Shown here piece after piece: positions 1-5,833 of a DNA stretch of 11,974 nucleotides (position 1 is the stretch's first letter; each line of letters opens with the position of its first letter). The notes under the pieces are model-generated. The model did no database searches. It was not told where the DNA came from and saw nothing but the letters and a program-made list of their open reading frames with translations. The position numbers and the translations under genes are program-made. The DNA comes from Rhodospirillaceae bacterium (GTDB lineage: Bacteria > Pseudomonadota > Alphaproteobacteria > UBA9219), in assembly GCA_003486725.1 (NCBI GenBank), contig DNGD01000055.1, positions 3,583-15,556 on the forward strand, written 5' to 3'.

Positions 1-820
1 AGGCGCGCGCGAGGCGCGTGATGCTATCCAGCAAGATGACGACATCGCGCTTGTGTTCGACAAGGCGCTTGGCCTTTTCGATCACCATCTCGGCCACCTG
101 AACGTGACGCGAGGCGGGTTCGTCGAAGGTCGAGCTGATGACCTCGCCCTTGACCGAGCGCGCCATGTCCGTGACTTCTTCAGGGCGTTCGTCGATCAAA
201 AGGACGATCAGATACACATCGGGGTTGTTCTTGGTAATCGCGTGCGCGATGTTTTGCAGCATCACGGTCTTACCGGTGCGCGGCGGCGCAACGATCAGGG
301 CGCGTTGTCCCATGCCCAGCGGCGCGATCAAATCGATCACGCGCGTTGTGTATTCTTTCTTGGTCGGATCTTGCATATCCAAAAGCAAGCGACGATCGGG
401 ATAGAGCGGCGTGAGGTTGTCAAAGCCGATGCGATGGCGCGTTTTTTCAACGTCTTCGAAATTGATGCTGCCGACCTTGAGGAGCGCGAAGTAACGTTCG
501 CCTTCCTTGGGGGCGCGGATTTCGCCTTCGACCGTGTCGCCGGTGCGCAGGCTGAATTTGCGAACTTGGCTGGGCGAAACATAGATATCATCAGGTCCGG
601 CGAGATAGTTGGATTCTGGTGAACGGAGAAAGCCGAAGCCGTCAGGCAACACTTCCAGCACGCCTTCACCGTAGATGGCATTTCCTTTTTCGGCCTGCGC
701 TTTTAAAATCGCAAACATCATTTCCTGTTTGCGCATCGCGGCGGCGTTTTCGATCTCATGCTCTTCGGCAAAGGCCAAAAGCGCAGCGGGGGTCATGGCT
801 TTTAATTCGCGTAAATTCAT
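1..820 (-). CDS. rho: Transcription termination factor Rho (C-terminus cut by window edge)
   Basis: Rho is a hexameric RNA-dependent ATPase that binds nascent RNA and terminates transcription. 273 codons are present of a protein usually near 420 residues; the rest lies beyond position 1. The start is the ATG at 818-820 ([18 protein letters not shown]), preceded on the mRNA by AAGGAA about 7 nt upstream. Visible parts are the N-terminal helical Rho_N segment (about 1-45), the cold-shock-like RNA-binding domain with [16 protein letters not shown] and [13 protein letters not shown] (about 50-115), and the start of the RecA-type ATPase domain with Walker A APPRTGKT (178-185) and Walker [14 protein letters not shown], whose Asp is residue 265 as in E. 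coli Rho. The reading frame is intact. It lies downstream of hemE-hemH on the same strand, the usual arrangement beside alphaproteobacterial origins. Identity is certain. Confidence 0.97.
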   Translation of the reverse strand, partial: MNLRELKAMTPAALLAFAEEHEIENAAAMRKQEMMFAILKAQAEKGNAIYGEGVLEVLPDGFGFLRSPESNYLAGPDDIYVSPSQVRKFSLRTGDTVEGEIRAPKEGERYFALLKVGSINFEDVEKTRHRIGFDNLTPLYPDRRLLLDMQDPTKKEYTTRVIDLIAPLGMGQRALIVAPPRTGKTVMLQNIAHAITKNNPDVYLIVLLIDERPEEVTDMARSVKGEVISSTFDEPASRHVQVAEMVIEKAKRLVEHKRDVVILLDSITRLARA

Positions 821-1023
821 TAGGATTCCTTAGATGTCTTTCAATGAGCTTGATGGTTTATGGATTTTCTCGTTTCGTTAGAAACTCGCACCAAAGTCAA
901 AAGCTGTGTTTGGACAGTTTTTCCGCTGAATGGGCGGGCTGACATTTCATGCTGAGGTGAGAAGATCGGGGAAGAGGTGGGATTGTCCGTTGCCGGAAAA
1001 AAATACCGTCCCGATAGGCATTC

Positions 1024-1052
1024 TCTTTAATGTTTTCGGGGGCAAAAGTCAA
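1024..1052 (-). promoter_or_regulatory. Candidate rho promoter with about 195-nt leader
   Basis: On the minus strand TTGACT (1047-1052) is followed after 17 nt by TAAAGA (1024-1029). The -35 hexamer is good and the -10 is weak. It lies in the 268-nt gap between hemH (ends 1089) and rho (starts 820), so transcription from it would give rho an untranslated leader near 195 nt. A second TTTTGACTTT sequence occurs nearer rho (about 893-902 on the plus numbering) but has no acceptable -10. I saw no hairpin followed by a U-run after hemH, so read-through from hemEH into rho is also possible. Inference from sequence only. Confidence 0.3.
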
Positions 1053-1088
1053 AAATTATTTATAGTTAACGCCATGATTCCTGCTTTT

Positions 1089-2072
1089 TTATAGGTTTTC
1101 TCGGGTGTTTCCGGCGCTTTTTTGCACCAGATGGGCTAACCCTTCGATAAAAACGGGAGCCACACCAACTGTTTGCACGATTTCGACGAAAGGGGTTCCG
1201 GCCTCCAATGCCTTTTTTTTGTAATCCAGCCCAAGTTCGACAATCGTTTCGGAATGCTCGCAAACAAATGCCAGAGGAACAACAACGATCGGCCTCTTCG
1301 CCTGCGCCGCCGAAATCATTTCGGCAAGCGTATAGGGTTGAAGCCATTCGCCTCCCCCCACACGACTTTGATAACATAAAACGGGATCGGTTGGCTTCTC
1401 CCCTTCCCACCCGCGCAAGACGGCTTCCATCGTTTGCCCACACTGCGCCGGATAGGGGTCGCCCGCAGCCACAATCGAAAGGGGCCGCCCGTGTGCCGAG
1501 AATAAAAATTTTGGCTCACCGTGCGTCTGTGCGCGTCTGGCGGCCTCTTGCGCGAGAGAGCGCGTCGCCGTGATGAAGCCACCCTCTTCACAAAAATTAT
1601 CGATGGTGCTAACGGGCGTTTGTCCAAGACCCTGCGCGAGAAGTTCTTTCTTCGCGTCACGCAAGACCGACGCACTTGTCGTTGTGGAAAATTGTGGGTA
1701 AAGCGGGAGTAAAACGATACGATCCGGTGCGTAATTTTTAACCGCTGCGACCGTCTCCCGAATATACGGCGGCGCGTAACTCATCCCCACAAAGCAACGA
1801 TACGCACCTTCGTTTGGTTTATTCAAAAAATTTTCCAGTGCTTGCGCTTGCGCTTGCGTGTTTTCAAGCAGCGGCGAGTGTCCGCCCATTTGTTGATAGT
1901 TCTTCTTCGCTTCTTTGGTGCGTCGAAACGTTATGAAAGCAGCCAACATCAAGCGCGGGATAAACGGCACCCGCAAAATGGCCGGATCCATAAACAAACG
2001 AAACAAAAAGGGCCTCACCGCGTCAAGCGAGGCCGGCCCCCCCATGGAAAACAGAATGACAGCTGTTTTCAT
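1089..2072 (-). CDS. hemH: Ferrochelatase HemH
   Basis: HemH inserts Fe2+ into protoporphyrin IX, the last step of protohaem synthesis, normally at the inner face of the cytoplasmic membrane. The 327-residue protein begins MKTAVILFSMGGP, the family N-terminus. It carries YPQFSTTTSAS (125-135), the catalytic-His motif FSAHGRP (His194), YQSRVG (234-239) and PLAFVCEHSET (266-276) with the second metal-site region His273/Glu275. The length is normal. The start chosen is ATG at 2070-2072, which overlaps the hemE TGA as ATGA. An in-frame GTG at 2085-2087 would add five residues but lies within hemE and does not improve the N-terminus. Residues 73-78 (QAQAQA) are encoded by three perfect CTTGCG hexamer copies, a minor repeat. 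Co-translation with hemE is expected. Identity is secure. Confidence 0.96.
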   Translation of the reverse strand: MKTAVILFSMGGPASLDAVRPFLFRLFMDPAILRVPFIPRLMLAAFITFRRTKEAKKNYQQMGGHSPLLENTQAQAQALENFLNKPNEGAYRCFVGMSYAPPYIRETVAAVKNYAPDRIVLLPLYPQFSTTTSASVLRDAKKELLAQGLGQTPVSTIDNFCEEGGFITATRSLAQEAARRAQTHGEPKFLFSAHGRPLSIVAAGDPYPAQCGQTMEAVLRGWEGEKPTDPVLCYQSRVGGGEWLQPYTLAEMISAAQAKRPIVVVPLAFVCEHSETIVELGLDYKKKALEAGTPFVEIVQTVGVAPVFIEGLAHLVQKSAGNTRENL

Positions 2073-3109
2073 GGCTGTTTTTTCCACCCGTGAACGAAGT
2101 CGACGAGCGCCGCAACATTTTCAAGCGGTGTTTCTTTAATTAAGCCATGGCCCAGATTGAAAATCAGCCGATCACCAAGTTGCGATAAAATCGCGCGCGT
2201 CTGGTTGATCATAGGCGCGCCGCCTTCCAGCAACAGATTGGGGGACAGGTTGCCCTGCACACACACATGCGGTTGCAATTCTTCTTTGGCAAAAAACAGC
2301 GGCGTCGCCTGATCAATGCCGCAACACGTCACGCCCGTTTCCAACGCAAAACGTTTATAATCCGGCAGCGACGCGCCGCGCGGAAACCCGATGATTGGAA
2401 AACCCTTATGTTTGGCGCGAAGGCCGGCAACAAGACGCTGTGTCGGCTGAATAACGAATTCATCAAACGTCGCGCCGACCAATTGTCCCGCGTGGCTTTC
2501 AAAAATCTGGACCACTTGCGCGCCAGCTTCGATCTGTCCCAAAAGATACTGCAACGATGCGTCCTCTATCTTTTCAAGCAAGGCATCAAGCAATTGCGGG
2601 TGCGCCGTGGCGGCCATCTTTGCCAAGGTGAAATCGATTTTTGAGCGGCCTTCAATCATATAGCACGCAACCGTCCAAGGCCCGCCGCAAAACCCGATCA
2701 GCGTTTGCGCCGCGCCTAAGGCTGGCTTCACGCGGCGAACCGTTTCGAAAACGGGCGCGATTTTCTCTTCGCGGTATTCCAGCTGCTGGATCGCCGCGCC
2801 GCCATCGATGGCTTCCAGCCGCGGGCCTTCGCCCTCGATAAACGCCATCCGCTGACCGAGCGCGTGGGGGATCAGCAGAATATCGGCAAACAGGATGGCG
2901 GCATCCAGATCGAACCGTTTAAGAGGCTGTAAGGTTGCCTCGGCGGCCAGAGAAGGCTTTAGGCAAAAATCGATAAAGCTGTCCGCCTGTTTTCTCAGTT
3001 GTCTGTATTCGGGCAAATAACGGCCAGCCTGTCTCATCAGCCAAAGGGGAAGACGCCCACCCACTTGACCGCTTAATGCTTGAAGAACAGGCTTTGCATT
3101 TTCATACAC
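2069..3109 (-). CDS. hemE: Uroporphyrinogen decarboxylase HemE
   Basis: HemE decarboxylates the four acetate side chains of uroporphyrinogen III to give coproporphyrinogen III, in the cytosol. The 346-residue product has family signature 1, PLWLMRQAGRYLPEYR (21-36), the catalytic Asp in FADILLIPHALG (Asp76), and signature 2, GFCGGPWT (139-146). Its length is typical. The start is GTG at 3107-3109, with the next residues YENAKPVL; an ATG-like CAT two bases inside is out of frame. The mRNA has AAGGG about 8-9 nt before the GTG, which supports this start. The gene overlaps hemH by 4 nt (ATGA) and is the first gene left of the putative origin, read outward. In Caulobacter the hemE promoter lies inside the origin and is tied to its control; the same layout is seen here. 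Confidence 0.97.
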   Translation of the reverse strand: MYENAKPVLQALSGQVGGRLPLWLMRQAGRYLPEYRQLRKQADSFIDFCLKPSLAAEATLQPLKRFDLDAAILFADILLIPHALGQRMAFIEGEGPRLEAIDGGAAIQQLEYREEKIAPVFETVRRVKPALGAAQTLIGFCGGPWTVACYMIEGRSKIDFTLAKMAATAHPQLLDALLEKIEDASLQYLLGQIEAGAQVVQIFESHAGQLVGATFDEFVIQPTQRLVAGLRAKHKGFPIIGFPRGASLPDYKRFALETGVTCCGIDQATPLFFAKEELQPHVCVQGNLSPNLLLEGGAPMINQTRAILSQLGDRLIFNLGHGLIKETPLENVAALVDFVHGWKKQP

Positions 3110-3121
3110 GGATCTTTTCCC

Positions 3122-3145
3122 TTATATATTTATAATATAATTATA
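3122..3145. other. A/T-only run, candidate DNA unwinding element
   Basis: Twenty-four consecutive A/T base pairs lie at the hemE edge of the putative origin, about 60 bp from the nearest DnaA-like box and about 150 bp from the perfect one. Such a run would melt easily and could be the unwinding element. It also holds the -10 hexamer of the candidate hemE promoter (3140-3145) and most of the hemE leader, so its A/T content may partly serve transcription. The A/T-rich stretch around 3251-3291, next to the tandem DnaA boxes, is an alternative unwinding site. Confidence 0.4.
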
Positions 3146-3168
3146 GTAGTAGAGAGTTGGGTGGTCGG
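3140..3168 (-). promoter_or_regulatory. Candidate hemE promoter P1
   Basis: On the minus strand CCGACC (3163-3168) is followed after exactly 17 nt by a perfect TATAAT (3140-3145). The -35 shares only the GAC core with TTGACA. Transcription would start near 3133, giving a leader of about 24 nt that contains the AAGGG ribosome binding site (3119-3123) of hemE. Assigned from spacing and position only. Confidence 0.5.
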
Positions 3169-3206
3169 GAAGTGGGGATCATTTTTTTTACCAAGTTTGG
3201 GGCTTT

Positions 3207-3215
3207 TTATCCCCA
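3207..3215 (+). promoter_or_regulatory. DnaA box, one mismatch (TTATCCCCA)
   Basis: The sequence differs from the TTATCCACA consensus at position 7 only (A to C). The identical 9-mer recurs at 3445-3453 in the same orientation, so the two copies lie near opposite ends of the gap. It may be a lineage-specific low-affinity box. Confidence 0.5.
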
Positions 3216-3220
3216 TCCTT

Positions 3221-3226
3221 ATTATA
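3221..3226 (-). promoter_or_regulatory. Possible second hemE promoter, -10 element
   Basis: A second perfect TATAAT occurs on the minus strand about 80 bp upstream of P1, but no good -35 is found at 16-18 nt. The CtrA site (3260-3274) lies just upstream, where a bound regulator could activate or repress it. Caulobacter hemE also has two promoters in the origin, a weak and a strong one. Low confidence. Confidence 0.25.
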
Positions 3227-3257
3227 GAGAACCTCACCTCTCGCAAAAGGACAAAAT

Positions 3258-3286
3258 TGTTAATAAGAGATTAAACATCATAAAAA
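3258..3286 (+). promoter_or_regulatory. Possible rightward promoter overlapping the CtrA site
   Basis: TTGTTA (3258-3263) and TAAAAA (3281-3286) are separated by 17 nt, each matching four of six consensus bases. The CtrA site covers the end of the -35 and much of the spacer, so CtrA binding would be expected to block it. It points to ppsR with a leader near 185 nt. In so A/T-rich a region chance matches are likely. Confidence 0.2.
3260..3274 (+). promoter_or_regulatory. Perfect CtrA-type binding site (TTAA-N7-TTAA)
   Basis: TTAA at 3260-3263 and TTAA at 3271-3274 are separated by exactly seven bases. This is the gapped consensus for CtrA, the response regulator that silences the Caulobacter origin in swarmer cells. 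The base after the second half is A rather than the preferred C. It lies 18 bp from the first of three tandem DnaA-like boxes. The spacing and location are seen; CtrA control is inferred. Confidence 0.55.
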
Positions 3287-3291
3287 TCAAA

Positions 3292-3321
3292 AGTGGATCT
3301 TTCTGTGGATAAAGGGGATAA
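3292..3321 (-). promoter_or_regulatory. Tandem array of three DnaA-like boxes including one perfect
   Basis: Reading the minus strand, TTATCCCCT (3313-3321) directly abuts the perfect box TTATCCACA (3304-3312), and after three bases comes AGATCCACT (3292-3300). All three have the same orientation. The central box is a full match to the E. coli R1 consensus; each outer one has two mismatches. A tightly spaced same-direction array is typical of sites on which DnaA-ATP assembles into a filament. Confidence 0.75.
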
Positions 3322-3345
3322 GATTAGATAGAGTTATTCCCCTTT
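3311..3345. repeat. Imperfect inverted repeat inside the putative origin
   Basis: AAAGGGGA (3311-3318) and TCCCCTTT (3338-3345) are perfect 8-base reverse complements. The match extends inward to TAA and TTAT with a one-base bulge, leaving a loop of about 12 nt. It overlaps the perfect DnaA box at its left end and contains the weaker box at 3313-3321. It is not followed by a T-run, so it is not a terminator in either direction. It could be a protein-binding dyad or a cruciform. Confidence 0.5.
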
Positions 3346-3386
3346 TTCACAGACCCGTGGAAAAAGATATGCGGAATTTCTGACTT

Positions 3387-3395
3387 CGTGGATAA
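3387..3395 (-). promoter_or_regulatory. DnaA box, one mismatch (TTATCCACG)
   Basis: On the minus strand this matches TTATCCACA except for the last base. It has the same orientation as the tandem array at 3292-3321 and lies about 66 bp nearer ppsR. Confidence 0.65.
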
Positions 3396-3422
3396 ATAGC
3401 CGACAACGGGCATTGATTTAAA

Positions 3423-3435
3423 CCGGAAGCTCCGG
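3423..3435. repeat. Small hairpin CCGGA-AGC-TCCGG
   Basis: A perfect 5-bp stem with a 3-nt loop lies about 40 bp before ppsR. There is no U-run after it on the plus strand. On the minus strand it is followed by TTTAAAT, too weak to call a terminator. It may be a chance palindrome. Confidence 0.3.
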
Positions 3436-3444
3436 CAATCTGAG

Positions 3445-3453
3445 TTATCCCCA
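3445..3453 (+). promoter_or_regulatory. DnaA box, one mismatch (TTATCCCCA), near ppsR start
   Basis: This is an exact copy of the 9-mer at 3207-3215, ending 24 bp before the ppsR start codon. It would lie in the promoter or leader of ppsR, so DnaA or another protein binding here could also affect ppsR expression. Confidence 0.5.
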
Positions 3454-3477
3454 TAACACGCCAATGGTAAAAAAAGA

Positions 3478-4374
3478 GTGAACAAAATCGAAAAAAAGAC
3501 ATTTCACGTCCATCTTGTTTCCGACGCGACGGGTGAAACCATCAATAATCTGGCGCGCGCCTGCCTTGTGCAGTTCGATCATGTCCATGTCGAGGAGCAT
3601 TTCTGGAGTCTGATCCGCAACAAAAGGCAATTAGATCTTGTCATTGAAGGACTTCGTCAATGGCCGGGGCTTGTGCTTTATACCTTTGTCGACGAGGCCC
3701 TTCGTAAAGCGCTCAATGACCAATGCCGCAAAATGGGGATTACCTCTTATGCGGTGCTGGAGCCGATCTTGTCGGTGATGGCCAATCATTTCGGGATGCA
3801 GTCCGGCCAGAATCCGGGTAAACAGCATGTGCTGGACGCTGATTATTTCGCCCGCATCGATGCGATGGATTATGCCATGTCGCTGGATGACGGCAACCAG
3901 ATGGAAAAGCTGAACGACGCCGACGTGGTTATTCTGGGTGTGTCACGCACCTCAAAAACGCCTACCTGTATCTATTTGTCTCATCGCGGCATTCGCGCGG
4001 CCAATGTGCCGATTGTGCCCGAAATCCCAATTGATATTGCCAGTTTTCGTTTAGTAAAGCCGCTGGTTGTGGGCTTGACGAAAGATGTTGAATCGCTGGT
4101 TGAAACGCGCAAGACGCGCGTTCGTTTTCTGCAAGACAACGACAAGATCAATTATGTCGATATAGAAAAGGTTCAGCAAGAAGTCTTGGAGGCGCGGCGG
4201 TTGTTTGCGCGGCTAGGATGTCCCGTCATCGACGTTTCGCGTCGTTCCATCGAAGAAACCGCCGCCGAGATCATGATGCTGATAAACAAGCGCAATATGG
4301 AAAGAGAAATCGCGAAGATGGCCACTGACCAGATGGATGGCCCAAAAGAAGAGGAAAAGGATAAAGAGCCATGA
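3478..4374 (+). CDS. ppsR: PPDK regulatory protein (kinase / pyrophosphorylase), DUF299 family
   Basis: Members of this family (PSRP, formerly DUF299) use ADP to phosphorylate, and phosphate to dephosphorylate, a threonine of pyruvate phosphate dikinase (or PEP synthase), switching that enzyme between inactive and active forms. The 298-residue protein shows the N-terminal HLVSDATGET motif (12-21) and the P-loop GVSRTSKTP (154-162). Length is slightly above the usual 270-280 because of a charged C-terminal tail rich in Lys and Glu. Start is GTG at 3478, with only a weak purine-rich stretch before it; no better in-frame start matches the family N-terminus. It is the RP001 homologue that marks the right side of alphaproteobacterial origins. 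Its TGA overlaps the aroE ATG. The dikinase gene is not in the window, so the target is inferred. Confidence 0.93.
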   Translation: MNKIEKKTFHVHLVSDATGETINNLARACLVQFDHVHVEEHFWSLIRNKRQLDLVIEGLRQWPGLVLYTFVDEALRKALNDQCRKMGITSYAVLEPILSVMANHFGMQSGQNPGKQHVLDADYFARIDAMDYAMSLDDGNQMEKLNDADVVILGVSRTSKTPTCIYLSHRGIRAANVPIVPEIPIDIASFRLVKPLVVGLTKDVESLVETRKTRVRFLQDNDKINYVDIEKVQQEVLEARRLFARLGCPVIDVSRRSIEETAAEIMMLINKRNMEREIAKMATDQMDGPKEEEKDKEP

Positions 4375-5225
4375 TCCCCGCGCTGACAGGAGAAGCCCGA
4401 TTGGCGGGCGTGATGGGCTGGCCGGTGAAACATTCCAAATCCCCGCGTTTGCACGGGTTTTGGCTTCATCAGCACGGGATCGATGGTGCTTATCTGCCGC
4501 TAGCCGTTGATCCGGCAAAACTGAACGCGGCCTTGCGCGCCCTGCCCGTCTTGGGTTTTCGTGGCGTAAATCTGACCATTCCGCATAAAGAACTGGCGAT
4601 GGGAATCCTTGATCATATAGATCCTCTCGCGCGGCGCGTAGGCGCGGCGAACACGGTGATCGTTCAGTCGGACGGCTCCTTGCTGGGGAAAAACACCGAC
4701 GTTTATGGCTTTGCGCAAAATATTTTAGCCGGTGGTTTTGCCCCGACTGCCTCCGGTTTTACAGCAACCGTGCTGGGCGCGGGCGGCGCGGCGCGCGCCG
4801 TTATCGTGGCGCTTCAGGATATGGGGGCAGTGGATATCCGGCTCGTCAACCGCGATCAGGAGCGCGCAAAAAAACTATGCGCCGATCTGTCTGGCGATAA
4901 TGTTTTTTCCGTCTTCTCTTGGGATCAAAGCGCAAGGGCGCTGGAAGGCGCGGATCTGTTAATCAACGCCACCTCGCTGGGCATGGCCGGGCAGCCCGCT
5001 TTATCTCTTGACCTTGCCCCGCTTCCCGCCGGCGCGATGGTTACGGACATTGTCTATGTGCCGCTTGAAACAGAGCTGCTGAAGACGGCAAAAGCACGCG
5101 GCCTTAAAACCGTCGATGGTTTGGGCATGCTTCTTCATCAGGCCGTCCCCGGTTTCGCCGCTTGGTTTGGCCAGATGCCGGAAGTGACCCCTGCCCTTCG
5201 CGCGCACTTGTTAGAGGTACCATGA
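4371..5225 (+). CDS. aroE: Shikimate 5-dehydrogenase AroE
   Basis: AroE reduces 3-dehydroshikimate to shikimate with NADPH in the pathway to chorismate and aromatic amino acids. The 284-residue protein has the substrate-binding SKSP (22-25), the catalytic Lys in GVNLTIPHKE (Lys73), GAANTV (91-96), the catalytic Asp in GKNTDVYGF (Asp110), the Rossmann glycine loop GAGGAA (136-141) followed by the NADP-type LVNRDQERA, then INATSLGM and the C-terminal helix DGLGMLLHQAVPGFAAW. Many family members have HN after SKSP; here it is HG, a variable position. Length is normal. ATG at 4371 overlaps the ppsR stop as ATGA, and its own TGA overlaps coaE the same way, implying translational coupling. In most alphaproteobacteria maf stands directly before aroE; it is missing here. 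Confidence 0.95.
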   Translation: MIPALTGEARLAGVMGWPVKHSKSPRLHGFWLHQHGIDGAYLPLAVDPAKLNAALRALPVLGFRGVNLTIPHKELAMGILDHIDPLARRVGAANTVIVQSDGSLLGKNTDVYGFAQNILAGGFAPTASGFTATVLGAGGAARAVIVALQDMGAVDIRLVNRDQERAKKLCADLSGDNVFSVFSWDQSARALEGADLLINATSLGMAGQPALSLDLAPLPAGAMVTDIVYVPLETELLKTAKARGLKTVDGLGMLLHQAVPGFAAWFGQMPEVTPALRAHLLEVP

Positions 5226-5833
5226 AAAAGAAAAACTTTTTAGTCATCGGCATTACGGGCGGCATCGGCATGGGCAAAAGCACCGCTGCGCAGGCCTTTG
5301 AATCGCTGGGCCTGCCCGTCTTTGATGCCGATGCTTGCGTGCACCATCTGCTGCTCGATAACAAAACAGTCATGAAACAAATCGCAACAGAGTTTCCGCC
5401 CTGTATTCTTCATGGATGGATCGATCGCCGCGCGTTATTCGCCGCCGCCTTTGCCACACCGAAAAAAACAAAAATACTGGAAGGCATTTTGCACCCGCTG
5501 GTTTGGCGGGCGCGGGATGCCTTTGTTCGTGCGGCCAAGAAGGACAAGCGCGAGGGCGTTGTCCTCGACATTCCTTTGCTTTTCGAAACGGGCGCTGACA
5601 GCGCGTGTGACAAGACGCTTTGCGTCTATACAAGCGCCGCCACGCAAAAAGAACGCGTGCTCAAACGCAAGAACATGACGGCGACGAAACTGCGTGCCGT
5701 GCGCGCGCGCCAATGGCCTATTGCCAAGACGCGTCAGCTGGCCGACGCTGCGCTGGATATGGATGTCAGCAAAAAACAGGCACGGCAGGCCATCGAAGAG
5801 TTGTGGAAACGCTGGAGTCAGGAAACGAAATGA
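5222..5833 (+). CDS. coaE: Dephospho-CoA kinase CoaE
   Basis: CoaE phosphorylates the 3'-hydroxyl of dephospho-CoA with ATP, the last step of coenzyme A synthesis. The 203-residue product begins [20 protein letters not shown], with the P-loop GGIGMGKST at 13-21, followed by [11 protein letters not shown], the substrate-side helix EGILHPLVW, and [12 protein letters not shown], the family core motif. Length is typical. The start is ATG at 5222, overlapping the aroE TGA as ATGA; the open frame runs upstream inside aroE but those residues are not part of the family. Its stop overlaps dnaQ the same way. The C-terminal part is rich in Lys and Arg. The aroE-coaE-dnaQ order is conserved in alphaproteobacteria. 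Confidence 0.95.
   Translation: MKKKNFLVIGITGGIGMGKSTAAQAFESLGLPVFDADACVHHLLLDNKTVMKQIATEFPPCILHGWIDRRALFAAAFATPKKTKILEGILHPLVWRARDAFVRAAKKDKREGVVLDIPLLFETGADSACDKTLCVYTSAATQKERVLKRKNMTATKLRAVRARQWPIAKTRQLADAALDMDVSKKQARQAIEELWKRWSQETK

Larger units (their letters stand above)
3110..3477. other. Putative chromosomal origin of replication (oriC)
   Basis: This 368-bp non-coding gap separates divergent hemE (left) and ppsR (right), the pair that flanks oriC in Caulobacter crescentus and is linked to the origin in Rickettsia. Seen directly: one perfect DnaA box TTATCCACA, three boxes with one mismatch, several weaker matches, a 24-bp A/T-only run at 3122-3145, further A/T-rich stretches at 3181-3190 and 3251-3291, and a perfect CtrA site at 3260-3274. 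Genes on both sides are transcribed outward. No GANTC site (the CcrM methylation target) occurs in the gap, unlike Caulobacter. Origin function is inferred from the combination of gene context and box cluster. Replication start itself cannot be seen; GC skew over the whole chromosome would decide. Confidence 0.85.

Noticed and set aside
53..622. Plus-strand open frame of 189 codons
   Set aside because: It lies antisense to rho, whose conserved motifs are all on the minus strand.
619..942. Plus-strand open frame of 107 codons reaching into the rho-hemH gap
   Set aside because: Most of it is antisense to rho, the sequence is Arg-rich and low in complexity of motif, and no ribosome binding site is seen.
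1066..1443. Second minus-strand frame of 125 codons overlapping hemH
   Set aside because: It is a shadow of hemH in another frame.
1841..1858. Three CTTGCG hexamer copies in hemH as a regulatory or mobile repeat
   Set aside because: They encode the in-frame QAQAQA segment of HemH and occur only there.
2070..2087. GTG start for hemH 15 nt upstream of the chosen ATG
   Set aside because: The ATG at 2072 gives the family N-terminus and the ATGA overlap with hemE; the extra five residues have no support.
3080..3274. Plus-strand open frame of 64 codons across the hemE start and the origin
   Set aside because: It is translated A/T-rich origin sequence and the antisense of hemE; no coding character.
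3423..3435. Hairpin before ppsR as a terminator
   Set aside because: The stem is only 5 bp and no U-run follows on either strand.
3110..3477. CcrM methylation sites (GANTC) in the origin
   Set aside because: None occurs in the gap. With about 1.4 expected by chance the absence means little.
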